Positions 1 to 8,164 of a stretch of DNA of 64,000 nucleotides are shown in pieces. The translations under genes and the position numbers were made by a program. Numbering within the stretch: the first letter of the stretch is position 1; every line of letters starts with the position of its first letter. The stretch comes from Lachnospiraceae bacterium (GTDB lineage: Bacteria > Bacillota > Clostridia > Lachnospirales > Lachnospiraceae): contig CAJTHM010000022.1 of the NCBI GenBank assembly GCA_910576125.1, positions 1 to 64,000 of the forward strand, read 5' to 3'. The notes beneath the pieces are model-generated. The model was not told the origin of the DNA. It saw only the letters and a list, made by a program, of their open reading frames with translations, and ran no database searches.

Positions 1-690
1 TTAGTGTCTGCTGATTAAGTCTGGTTAAATGCAAGGGATTCTGTAAAATGTATATTTATTATCCAAAAGTCGATACACGCACAAAATGGCAGAAAGTATT
101 CGTTTCTGAATCTTGAAAAGATTCATCACGAATACAGACAGCGCAATCGATGTCAATTGGGTCTCTTCCAGCTTGGTCACAATAAGCCCCATCCCATAGC
201 ATCTCTTGCATAAGCTGAATGCCCGTTCCACTCCGATCCTGTCTACATTGTCCTGATATTCTTTCTTTTTGTCCTGCTTTGCCGTCTCACTGGGTCTGCC
301 CAGCTTCGGCCCGGACAGGCGGATCCCGCGCTCCTTGCAGAACCTGCGGTTGTCCCTTGTCCGGTAGATCTGGTCCGCAAGGATCCTCATCGGATAGTGC
401 CCGGTGCGCTTCCTGTAGCGCTCTGCGGCATCTTCCAGGGAGCCGCACTCGTTGTAGGCATCAAAGGATATCTTTTCAATCCTCCCATAGCCGGATCCAT
501 CGATGCTCAGGTCCAGTTTGGCCCCAAACTCTACAGGCGTCTTCGCCTTGCCCCTGACGATTGGCCTGATCCAGGGCTGGCTGATGCTCACGATCCGGTC
601 TGCCACCGAATGTGTCCTGTTCCTGTACATGTACTCCTGCTGCTCATATACTTTTTCAATCGTCCCCAGCAGCTGTGCTTCCTTTTTATA
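1..690 (-). mobile_element. IS5-type transposase remnant (C-terminal part)
   Basis: The reading frame 630 to 25 encodes 201 residues resembling the C-terminal half of DDE transposases annotated as IS5 family in Clostridia. Visible motifs are RIEKISFDAYNE, ILADQIYRTR (catalytic Asp region) and VERAFSLCKR (catalytic Glu region). The same frame stays open upstream to about 680-690 (EAQLLGTIEKVYEQQ), so the ATG at 630 is internal. The N-terminal half with its DNA-binding region is missing, so the element cannot transpose by itself. The right edge is fused to the 3' part of the ABC ATPase gene, whose frame runs into transposase DNA and stops at 588. The left end is at the window edge, so terminal repeats cannot be judged. 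The exact junction is uncertain by about 15 bases. Confidence 0.8.
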
Positions 691-1739
691 GCTTCTTTTA
701 TTATATTTCTTTGTTTTTTCAATTCCAATATCGTCTTATCATTAATTGTATATTGATTAAATGATATTGTACTATCAAGTTCGTTAACTAACTGCTTTAA
801 TGGCTCTACCAAGTATTTGAACGATGCATTTTCAGCTATTAAATGTTCTAAACTTTCTAACAATTTTTTTCTATTTATGTTTTCATTCTCAAATTGTTTT
901 GCATCAGATATTGAATTCTCATAAACTTTAATCTGCTCAGATAAGTTATTATACATAACTTCTAACTCAGATATATTTCTATCTTTCCCTTTCTTTTTTG
1001 GTTCTTCCATATTTTTTATATCTGCTATGTTCTTTCTAATATCTTCCACATTTTTTCCGTCAAACCATACGTTTGAGCCCAATTTTTCAATATTTTTATT
1101 TACCTGTTTGCAAATAAAATCATATCTTGAATATGCCATTTCTGCCTTTCTTAATTCATCTTGTAATTTCTCCAATTCTTTTTGCAAAAGATAAATTTTT
1201 TCAAGATTATTATTAAAAATAAAATTTAAAATCGGTGCTAGTTTTACAGAATATTTAATATTACTACATTTATCAAAAAAATCATGAATAATTCCCTGTC
1301 TCTTTTCTCCTAAAAAATTAAATATTGTAAATGTTCTATATGTTAATTCTTCGTCAGTAAAATCTCGAATTCTCTTTAATAATTCTGTGTCTCTTGCAAA
1401 AATAGCATTTAATCTATTTTTATATTCTCTTAAATCAAGAATCTCCTTTTCTTTCTCCCCTGCATAATAAAGATAATTTCGCGAAGGGTCATCAAATCGT
1501 GTTAAAATGTATGTAATGTCGCCTACTTGTACTTCCATTGTTGCCTTTTTTAATGTATCTCTATACCATGATTTGTTTCTAATATCTTCTGAAGAGCCAA
1601 ACATAAAATCCAAAAAATTATAAAATTCTGTTTTTCCTGAACTATTGCTACCTCTAAAATAATTCAAACCCGCAGTAAAATGATAGGTATATTCCTTGTT
1701 ATCAAAACTATACATTGTTAATCTTATTATTCTAAACAC
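588..1739 (-). pseudogene. ABC-three-component-like ATPase, 3' end lost to IS remnant
   Basis: This is the N-terminal part of an SMC/ABC-like ATPase. It has a Walker A motif GSNSSGKT near residue 31 and then a long coiled-coil region rich in Lys, Glu and Asn. The GTG at 1739 is preferred over a TTG at 1745 because AGAGGTG lies seven bases upstream of it. The frame overlaps the end of the preceding gene, implying translational coupling. Authentic sequence ends near 690; the last roughly 30 codons to 588 read transposase DNA out of frame. No second coiled-coil arm, ABC signature or Walker B follows, so the ATPase head cannot close. Together with the two upstream genes it looks like the ATPase of an ABC-3C system; the assignment rests on gene order and motifs, not on a database match. 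Confidence 0.65.
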
Positions 1740-2175
1740 TAGCAATCACCTCTTTCATAAATTGTCTATCTGACATTCTTTTACTTTCTTCAATCGCTTT
1801 TTCCATAAACAAAGACTCTGGATATACACATTTATCCACTTCTATTTCTGTAATTGAATGTAACATAGAGTTTTTTAAACTGATTTTATTATTAATAATC
1901 AACAAATGAATCGCTTCTATAATAAATTTTATACTTTCACAATAATCTAAATATTCCCCATTTATCATAGAGATTGCCTTATATACAACGTCCTGTGTAT
2001 TGTTTGCTGTATAAATTTTTCCTGGTACAAACTTTTCTTTCTTAATCAAATATGTAAAAAGCAACATCTTATTTACCGACAACTCTTTATGTTTTTTTAA
2101 AGTATTTAATATAATATTTATATATATACTCACTTGGACATTTTCAACATCCAATTCAAGATTCTGCATTATCAT
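1732..2175 (-). CDS. ABC-three-component-like middle component
   Basis: This is a 147-residue protein with no motif I recognise by itself. It is mostly helical, Ile/Lys/Asn-rich and has no signal peptide or membrane segment. It sits between a nuclease-like effector gene (20-bp overlap) and an SMC-like ATPase gene (overlapping start), which is the position of the small 'middle component' in ABC-3C systems. In those systems this subunit is thought to link the ATPase to the effector. Two in-frame ATGs (2175 and 2169) follow GGGAGGACG; 2169 has the better spacing. The high AT content matches its two partners and contrasts with the GC-richer genes to the right, which suggests the three arrived together. 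Confidence 0.55.
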   Translation of the reverse strand: MIMQNLELDVENVQVSIYINIILNTLKKHKELSVNKMLLFTYLIKKEKFVPGKIYTANNTQDVVYKAISMINGEYLDYCESIKFIIEAIHLLIINNKISLKNSMLHSITEIEVDKCVYPESLFMEKAIEESKRMSDRQFMKEVIASV

Positions 2176-3334
2176 CGTCCTCCCATGATATTTGACGTTC
2201 TTTCTCCTCTTCCCTTGTCAGATATATCCCTGATCCATATTTTATTTGATCATTATTGGCATAAGAGTTAGGACACTTATTGGTTTCTTTAAGCCGATTA
2301 AATGGAGTATCCTGTCCTTCATTTTGAAGTATAAATTTAACATTCTCAAAATTTTCATATGTAGTCTCTTCAATATCTTGAATTATGCTGGTTTTATTTA
2401 ATTCTAAATACTTATAACAAACATCTTGATAATAGTTGCGGTATTGTAAATGCATCTCTATTAATTTTTGTGGCATTTTACATGCTAATAATTGCTTATA
2501 TTCTCTTGACTTTGCAATTTTCAAATCAGTAAAATCAATCTTATTTAAGCGTTTAAATTCTGAATATGCTGGATACATGAATTTATCTGTTATTCTACAA
2601 CATATATCTTCTGAACAGGCCATTAACTCTTCATATTTCATTCTATAAGGTTCTTTCTCATTAACACATTTCATAATTTCAAATGTTATATGTTTCAATA
2701 GCTCTGATATCCGATTATAATATGTAATAGTAGTTACCCCTGTTTTTCTAAATAGCAATTTACACTTCTCATCAATCTTATTATCAATCATATCTACTGC
2801 AACAAAAGTGTATTTATCTTTAATTGATTTATAAATCCTTATAAACTCAGTCTTATTCTTTTTAAACTTATCTTTTATTTTGGCCACTGTTGCTTTTGAA
2901 GTTCTTTTTGTATTTAGAACTTCTTCATATAAATCTTCTACTGAATTTTTAAAAATAATATCTTTATTCTTATAAGAACTATCCGTAAATAAAATATAAT
3001 CTGTTATCTGCTCTTTTGAGCTTTCCAATAATATCCAATTAAATAGTATCTGTTTAGCATCATCTTTAGAAATAGAAGTTCTTTTTACCTGTATTGCCTT
3101 AACTAATTCACAAGAATATATCGAACTTCTAAATTTATCCTCATTATCATCAATTGTTTCAGGAGTCAATTTTTTTATAGAGACATCATCTATGACTTCA
3201 AATCCAACCTGCATATCGTCATTTATAGATAATATACACAACACAAACACTTTAATTTGATATGCATATCCCCTCAAACTATTTATTCCACTTTCATCTA
3301 TATTATAAGTATCCAAAGCATTTATCGAGTACAA
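2156..3334 (-). CDS. ABC-three-component-like effector with PD-(D/E)XK nuclease domain
   Basis: This is a 392-residue protein. The N-terminal 90 residues have the pattern of Cap4/DUF4297-type restriction nucleases: GYAYQ at 22-26, an acidic pair E46/D49-D50 and QVK at 82-84, which fits a PD-(D/E)XK active site. The rest is a helical region of the kind that joins ABC-3C effectors to their partners. Proposed role: DNA cleavage released or directed by the ABC ATPase during phage or plasmid attack. The first usable start in this frame is a TTG (3334) lying about 14 bases after AAGGAGG; an ATT is a closer alternative, so the start is unusual. The downstream ATPase is truncated, so this nuclease may now be unregulated or inert. 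Function is inferred from motifs and gene order. Confidence 0.6.
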   Translation of the reverse strand: MYSINALDTYNIDESGINSLRGYAYQIKVFVLCILSINDDMQVGFEVIDDVSIKKLTPETIDDNEDKFRSSIYSCELVKAIQVKRTSISKDDAKQILFNWILLESSKEQITDYILFTDSSYKNKDIIFKNSVEDLYEEVLNTKRTSKATVAKIKDKFKKNKTEFIRIYKSIKDKYTFVAVDMIDNKIDEKCKLLFRKTGVTTITYYNRISELLKHITFEIMKCVNEKEPYRMKYEELMACSEDICCRITDKFMYPAYSEFKRLNKIDFTDLKIAKSREYKQLLACKMPQKLIEMHLQYRNYYQDVCYKYLELNKTSIIQDIEETTYENFENVKFILQNEGQDTPFNRLKETNKCPNSYANNDQIKYGSGIYLTREEEKERQISWEDDDNAES

Positions 3335-3451
3335 AATTATCTCGACATCCTCCTTTCAACTATATAACTTCTCAGAATCGCGATTATTCCACCTATCAGG
3401 ATACTTTCATATCCATATTTCTTAATCTTTCTCCTGTTTCCCTTACGCTGT

Positions 3452-5944
3452 TTATTTATTTTTTAAAGGACTAATATACCTTTTCCTATAATACTCAACA
3501 GTCCGATATTCAATAATATCTTTCATCTGCTCCCGCATAACCCGACTGCCAATCACCGTTTCCAAACCCTGCCTGATTCCAACGGCATACCCCGGCATGT
3601 CAATAAAAAACCCTTTCCCTGAAGCCTTCAAATACCGTATTGGCATAGTTTTTGCCTTAAACAAATGTTGCTTGTCTGTAATCTTCAAAAACTTCTCATA
3701 AGTCATATCCTCCCCCAAATCCTTCCAATTTGTCCCATCAGAAAAAAACTTTTTCCAAACCCGCAGAACTTCCTCGTCCGTCACAGCCATGCGGATATCC
3801 CCATCATTATAAAAGCTGTATAGAACAGGCATCTTATACACCTTCTGCATATCCGTGGTCTCCAATAAATTGAGGAATTCACGCCCCAGTCCATCATACA
3901 CCACCTTTTCATCCATAGACAACTCACCCAGTTCATGAAGAAAGTCCATATATCTGCGGAATGGGTTAACCTTGGCATTTCTCACGCACATCTGGTAAAT
4001 GTCATCCTCCATGTGTGTGAATAATTCCATTCGTGTAGGCACCTTTCCATCCAGCAATTCCTTTACCCGGAAATATTCCCTTCTGATAATCTCCCGAATG
4101 GTCAGCCCTTTCTTTTCCATCTCCCTGAACAAATCAATCAGGCGCATCTCGAAATCTACGATGCAATCATCCGGATATTCTATCTCGTCTGTCCGTTTAT
4201 CTCCCTTATCCGTATAAACTACTTCCCCGCCAAGGAAGAACGGAATCCTGCCTGCCTTTTCATAATTTCCGATAAAGTCAAGCACATTAAGATATTCTTT
4301 CCCTTTACTTTTACGCAGGCCACGACCTAATTGCTGCAGAAACACCACCGGGGACTCTGTGGGGCGCAAAAATAATACCATGTCAACCTCTGGAAGGTCC
4401 ACGCCTTCATTAAACATATCTATCGAAAAGATTACTTTAATTTCCTCTTTTTTCAGCTTTTCCAAGGCGATATCCCTGTCCTCTGAAAATGCTCCGTCAG
4501 CATTGCTGTATACCGCAACAGAAGGGATTCCCCGTCGGCAAAATTCCTGTGCCATGTCCTCCGCATGCTTTTTAGAACAGCAGAACCCAAAAGCTCTCTG
4601 CGAACGATATTTCATATAATGCTTATATATCAAATCATATCTTCTGACATTTCCAATATAAGCGATATTCAGGTCTTTTTCTTCATAATGCCCCCGAACC
4701 GGGCGTAAAACGGAATAATCCGTCTCATCATATATCCCATAATAATGAAAAGGAACCAGCATACCTTTGTTGATGGCATCCTTTAAGGAAATTTCATAGG
4801 GCACATTGTAATCGCAGATTTCATAAATATTCCTGTTATCCATCCTCTCCGGCGTAGCCGTCAGGCCTAGCAGAAATTTAGGACAAAAATAATTGATAAT
4901 CTGTCGGTATTGCTCATTTACGGCATGATGAAACTCATCAATTACTATATAGTCAAAATAATCCCGCGAAAAATACTCCTCCCGCAGATACTCCTCTTTT
5001 CCCAGGGTAGCCACAGACGCAAATATGACACTCTTGTCAGTCTGTTTGTATTTCCCATAGAAAAATCCATAGTCCTCCGAATCCCTGACATTCCGAAAAG
5101 ATACTGCAGCCTGCTTCAGAATCTCTTCCCGATGCGCCACAAACAGGACATGCTCATACTTTGCAGAGTCAAATGCCGCAAGATAGGTCTTTCCTATTCC
5201 TGTCGCCGCCTGCACCAGAGCCTTGACAGCCCCTTCCGCCCTGCTGTCCTCCAGCGCGTACAGCGCCTCTATCTGCGCCCCTCTGGGCTGAAACAGCGGC
5301 TCCACCTTCGTGTCCGGATAGTCCTCAAGGTTGTCATACTTTTCCAAATCCTTAGCCACTGCTGGTTTGTGCCAACTCTTGGAGTAACGCTTTAGTTCTG
5401 CATCATCAATGATGATGGAATGATGCTCAAACAAATCAGTAAAGGTGGAATAAAACAGATTAAAATTTCCCTTATCCTTATGACTGCTGAACCTGTAATT
5501 CCACTCAATGCCGGAAGTCAGTGCACTTTTAGACACATTAGAAGACCCTATGTAGATTTCACTTCCGCTTTCATAATGGAAAATGTAAGCTTTTGGATGA
5601 AAAGAACGTCCTTTCTGATTATAAAAGCGCAAATCGATTTGATTCCCCAATTCCTTCTTAATCAGGTACAATGCCGATGGCTGTGTAATTCCGAGATAAT
5701 TCCCGGTCAGCATACGAATAACTGCACCCCTCCCCAACGCAGCCTTTAAATCCTCCAGAATCAGCCTCACACCGGATTCCATCAGAAATGATACGATGAT
5801 ATCTATTTTCTTCGCCTGTCGGATGCTCATTTTCAACTGATAGTACAAAAAACGGCTCTGATTCCTGTCACCGGTCATAACGTCCGTTGTCTCTATCTGG
5901 AGCAATTCATCATCTACTTTTTCCGCAATATGATATTCAGCCAT
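3452..5944 (-). CDS. PLD-family nuclease / SF2 DEAD-DEAH helicase fusion
   Basis: This is an 830-residue multidomain protein. The N-terminal domain (about 30-180) is phospholipase D-like with an HxK motif (HPK at 116-118) followed by GSSN at 133-136. A superfamily 2 helicase follows: Walker A ATGIGKT at 247-253, DEFH at 336-339, LTATPER at 361-367 and a later QLGRGLRKS (motif VI). A C-terminal region beyond about residue 600 resembles the DUF3427-type tail of such helicases. Only one HxK motif is evident, so a dimer would be needed for a complete PLD active site. The family is common in defence islands as a DNA translocase plus nuclease. The gene overlaps the methyltransferase upstream by 31 bases, so the two are probably co-translated. 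Confidence 0.85.
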   Translation of the reverse strand: MAEYHIAEKVDDELLQIETTDVMTGDRNQSRFLYYQLKMSIRQAKKIDIIVSFLMESGVRLILEDLKAALGRGAVIRMLTGNYLGITQPSALYLIKKELGNQIDLRFYNQKGRSFHPKAYIFHYESGSEIYIGSSNVSKSALTSGIEWNYRFSSHKDKGNFNLFYSTFTDLFEHHSIIIDDAELKRYSKSWHKPAVAKDLEKYDNLEDYPDTKVEPLFQPRGAQIEALYALEDSRAEGAVKALVQAATGIGKTYLAAFDSAKYEHVLFVAHREEILKQAAVSFRNVRDSEDYGFFYGKYKQTDKSVIFASVATLGKEEYLREEYFSRDYFDYIVIDEFHHAVNEQYRQIINYFCPKFLLGLTATPERMDNRNIYEICDYNVPYEISLKDAINKGMLVPFHYYGIYDETDYSVLRPVRGHYEEKDLNIAYIGNVRRYDLIYKHYMKYRSQRAFGFCCSKKHAEDMAQEFCRRGIPSVAVYSNADGAFSEDRDIALEKLKKEEIKVIFSIDMFNEGVDLPEVDMVLFLRPTESPVVFLQQLGRGLRKSKGKEYLNVLDFIGNYEKAGRIPFFLGGEVVYTDKGDKRTDEIEYPDDCIVDFEMRLIDLFREMEKKGLTIREIIRREYFRVKELLDGKVPTRMELFTHMEDDIYQMCVRNAKVNPFRRYMDFLHELGELSMDEKVVYDGLGREFLNLLETTDMQKVYKMPVLYSFYNDGDIRMAVTDEEVLRVWKKFFSDGTNWKDLGEDMTYEKFLKITDKQHLFKAKTMPIRYLKASGKGFFIDMPGYAVGIRQGLETVIGSRVMREQMKDIIEYRTVEYYRKRYISPLKNK

Positions 5945-6525
5945 TTCTCATCGCCTCTCCCCGTCCTTACATCCGAAGTAACCCATTGTTCTTCCAACTG
6001 CAATCCCTGTATATTTTTCAGGAAATCAGAGAACCTGTCCTCTGTCATATCCGTAAAATATCTACCATTACGTTCTCCCTCATAATTTCCATACTTAAAA
6101 GAGGTATAGAGGACTCCCTCCTTCTTCAATGCACCCACTATCCGGCAGAAAACATCATATAATTCCGGCAATGGCAAATGCAGGATAGAAGAGCAGGCCC
6201 AGATTCCATCATAAATTTCTCTTTCATCCAATTCCTGGAACATCATGTGCTTTACCGGGATTCCCGTATACTTACTGGCCAGTTTGCATAACTCAGCAGA
6301 GCCATCCATTGCAGTGACCTGGTAGCCATGTTCCAGAAAATATCTTGCATCTCGGCCTGATCCACAACCAAAATCAAGAATATGGAAACCCTTTCCTAAT
6401 TTTGACAGAAAACGAGTCTGCGTTGCCGTGAAATCAACTGCCACCGTACTGCTGATGAAGTCTTTCGCATTTTTATCATAATACTGAATCGTACTCTGAA
6501 TGCTCCCTTTATCCCTATCCCTCAT
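5914..6525 (-). CDS. Class I SAM-dependent methyltransferase
   Basis: This is a 203-residue protein with a Rossmann-type methyltransferase fold. Motif I is DFGCGSG at 51-57, and an acidic residue follows in AMDGS near 73. The overall pattern is that of the small-molecule TehB/UbiE-like group (Methyltransf_11/25). No DPPY or NPPY motif is present, so it is unlikely to be an N6-adenine or N4-cytosine DNA methylase. It lies between a PD-(D/E)XK nuclease gene (60 bases upstream) and the PLD-helicase gene (31-base overlap), which suggests one transcript. Whether it modifies DNA, RNA, a protein or a small molecule cannot be read from the sequence. Confidence 0.75.
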   Translation of the reverse strand: MRDRDKGSIQSTIQYYDKNAKDFISSTVAVDFTATQTRFLSKLGKGFHILDFGCGSGRDARYFLEHGYQVTAMDGSAELCKLASKYTGIPVKHMMFQELDEREIYDGIWACSSILHLPLPELYDVFCRIVGALKKEGVLYTSFKYGNYEGERNGRYFTDMTEDRFSDFLKNIQGLQLEEQWVTSDVRTGRGDEKWLNIILRKK

Positions 6526-6584
6526 AGCGCTTCACCTTTTCATTCATCCTTATCTACCGCTTTACCTCTGATACTCCATAAGTT

Positions 6585-7568
6585 CTAATCAAACCCCCAT
6601 CCATCCTTAATTCCTTCATACCACTCTATAAACCGTTCCCTACTACCATTCTCCTCAAACCACTCCTTCGTAATAAATACCTCAGCATCCCCAAACCGAA
6701 AACAATCAACCCAATATCGCCCATATCCCCCTGCATCACGCAGCCGAGTCTCCCCCTCCGCCGACTTCCTCTTCATGAACGGATACCTTATTTTAAAAGT
6801 CTTTTTACTCCACGCCCTATCACAGAGTTTTTCAAGCTGAGCTTCCGAAAACACATACCCACTACTGCTCAATCTCTCCATCGCCGTATGGATAAACCTC
6901 CCAACCTTCAGACTCCTGTCCGGCAATTCCGGAATAACCACATCCTGATTACAATCACCGACCAGATTTGGAATATCCCTGTCCGCCACCCCAACAGGAC
7001 TCACTACCCCGGCAGAATCCGCCAGCCCACCCTCCGCCTGGGGGAATACCAGCTCTACCAAATTATCCAACTGCATGAAATCATGAGGCTTTAGCAGCTC
7101 CATAATCTGCCCTTTAACCACCGGCACCCGATTCCTGTCATATATCTTTAACAGCTCAAACAAAGCCCCGGTACTGATAATCCTGATATTCTGCGAATAA
7201 TTCGAACCTCTTATCAGGCTGGGAAACGTCCCTCTGTCCGCCCGCCCCAGCACAATCAGGATAGAGCTGTTTTTCCTCTCCATAGCCCTGGCCTCAATCA
7301 ACTCTTCCCGATATCCCACAATCGCTTCCAAATCCAGCGTATACGCATCCGAAGTCTTTGACTCCATGATAATGCACGAGCCGTCCGGGCATCTCCACAA
7401 TCCGTCATATCCGTTCTCATTATTCCGCTTGCCCCGGTACAGGCCGTTCGTCACCCTGTAGCCAAGCCTGCTGCCTATCTCATTCACCATATCCTGAAGC
7501 ACATATCCTCGCTCATCGAATTTGTCTTCCTTATTTGACGATAACGCGTCCTCTATGTATCCGGACAT
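6585..7568 (-). CDS. PD-(D/E)XK nuclease-like protein
   Basis: This is a 327-residue protein starting at ATG 7568; the TTG at 7577 is a less likely start. Residues 53-71 hold a plausible restriction-type active site: D55 in GYDGLW, then MESK with E69 and K71. A segment that looks like a regulatory or recognition half follows, with RGSNYSQNIRIIST and a hydrophobic core near 120-150. The C-terminal 100 residues (from SLKVGRFIHTAMERL) form a separate basic domain that may bind DNA. No dedicated DNA methylase lies next to it; the neighbouring methyltransferase is of the small-molecule type. It overlaps the small upstream ORF by 16 bases. The role is probably in defence, with the specificity unknown. 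Confidence 0.6.
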   Translation of the reverse strand: MSGYIEDALSSNKEDKFDERGYVLQDMVNEIGSRLGYRVTNGLYRGKRNNENGYDGLWRCPDGSCIIMESKTSDAYTLDLEAIVGYREELIEARAMERKNSSILIVLGRADRGTFPSLIRGSNYSQNIRIISTGALFELLKIYDRNRVPVVKGQIMELLKPHDFMQLDNLVELVFPQAEGGLADSAGVVSPVGVADRDIPNLVGDCNQDVVIPELPDRSLKVGRFIHTAMERLSSSGYVFSEAQLEKLCDRAWSKKTFKIRYPFMKRKSAEGETRLRDAGGYGRYWVDCFRFGDAEVFITKEWFEENGSRERFIEWYEGIKDGWGFD

Positions 7569-7789
7569 CGTCCCCAAATCAATTTTTGAAAAAACTGCCT
7601 TAAATCCTGCGCTGTCTCCTCTTTAAAAATATTTCCGTCTCCGGCTAAAACAAGGATCTGCTTCAATTTCAAATTTGAAACATAGACAGGGTCAGTGTCC
7701 CACAGATTGCTAATCACGCTTTTCATCTCCCTGGTAAAAACCATCCGTTTTATATGATTGCGGCATAGTAACAGCTTAACACAAAACAT
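7553..7789 (-). CDS. Small protein upstream of the nuclease, unrecognised
   Basis: This is an ORF of up to 78 codons. Internal ATGs at codons 15 and 22 are possible starts, and neither has a strong ribosome binding site. The C-terminal half (LKLKQILVLAGDGNIFKEE) looks like real protein sequence and the stop overlaps the nuclease start. The first ATG lies inside an imperfect 18-bp palindrome (7785-7802), which would make sense if the palindrome is an operator and translation starts further in. It could be a small regulator, an immunity partner or the tail of a decayed gene. I do not recognise the family. Confidence 0.4.
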   Translation of the reverse strand: MFCVKLLLCRNHIKRMVFTREMKSVISNLWDTDPVYVSNLKLKQILVLAGDGNIFKEETAQDLRQFFQKLIWGRCPDT

Positions 7790-8086
7790 ATGCTTTGTCT
7801 AACGGTTTGGTAGTCAATTACCGGAAACCGGGCATCCCTATCACCGAACCCGCTGTCTGTCACAAAGAAATGTATAAAAAGAGCCAGAGCGTAAAACCTC
7901 TGACTCCAGGCCACCTCATATCATACCAAAATCAATCCCTCCAAGAAACCTTACTCACAGCTCAACCCCAACCGCCAGTCCCATAAGGCGTCACAATCCC
8001 CGAACCAACTCCCTCCTCCCCCAAAACCACCGAAACCACCTCCTGCTCCATCTTCACCCCCAATCCCTTCCGTCTCCGCAGCCGGC
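7790..8086. other. Intergenic stretch behind the jetD stub
   Basis: No convincing gene lies in these roughly 300 bases. Minus-strand frames behind the jetD stub stay open for 30-45 codons but are Gly-rich and carry no motif, which fits decayed coding sequence. An imperfect palindrome (acaaaacatatgctttgt, 7785-7802) at the right end of the nuclease cassette could be an operator. This looks like the deletion scar left by loss of jetD. Confidence 0.4.
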
Positions 8087-8164
8087 TTACCCAGAGCCTC
8101 CCGGATAATGCTTCTTCAACAGCCTCCCCAAAATCTCAGTGATGTACCGCTCCCTTTCGCTCAT
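8087..8164 (-). pseudogene. jetD 5' stub (25 codons)
   Basis: An ATG at 8164 lies 29 bases inside the end of jetC and opens a frame that reads MSERERYITEILG and stops at TAA 8087-8089 after 25 residues. The position, the overlap with jetC, and the helix with an I-x-x-I-L-x-x-L-L pattern are what the start of a JetD protein would look like (inference). The remainder, including the TOPRIM domain that cuts DNA in Wadjet complexes, is absent. If the assignment is right, the operon has lost its nuclease subunit by deletion. Confidence 0.5.

Noticed and set aside
5914-7568. Classical restriction-modification pair of nuclease and methyltransferase
   Set aside because: The methyltransferase has no DPPY/NPPY or PCQ motif and looks like a small-molecule enzyme.
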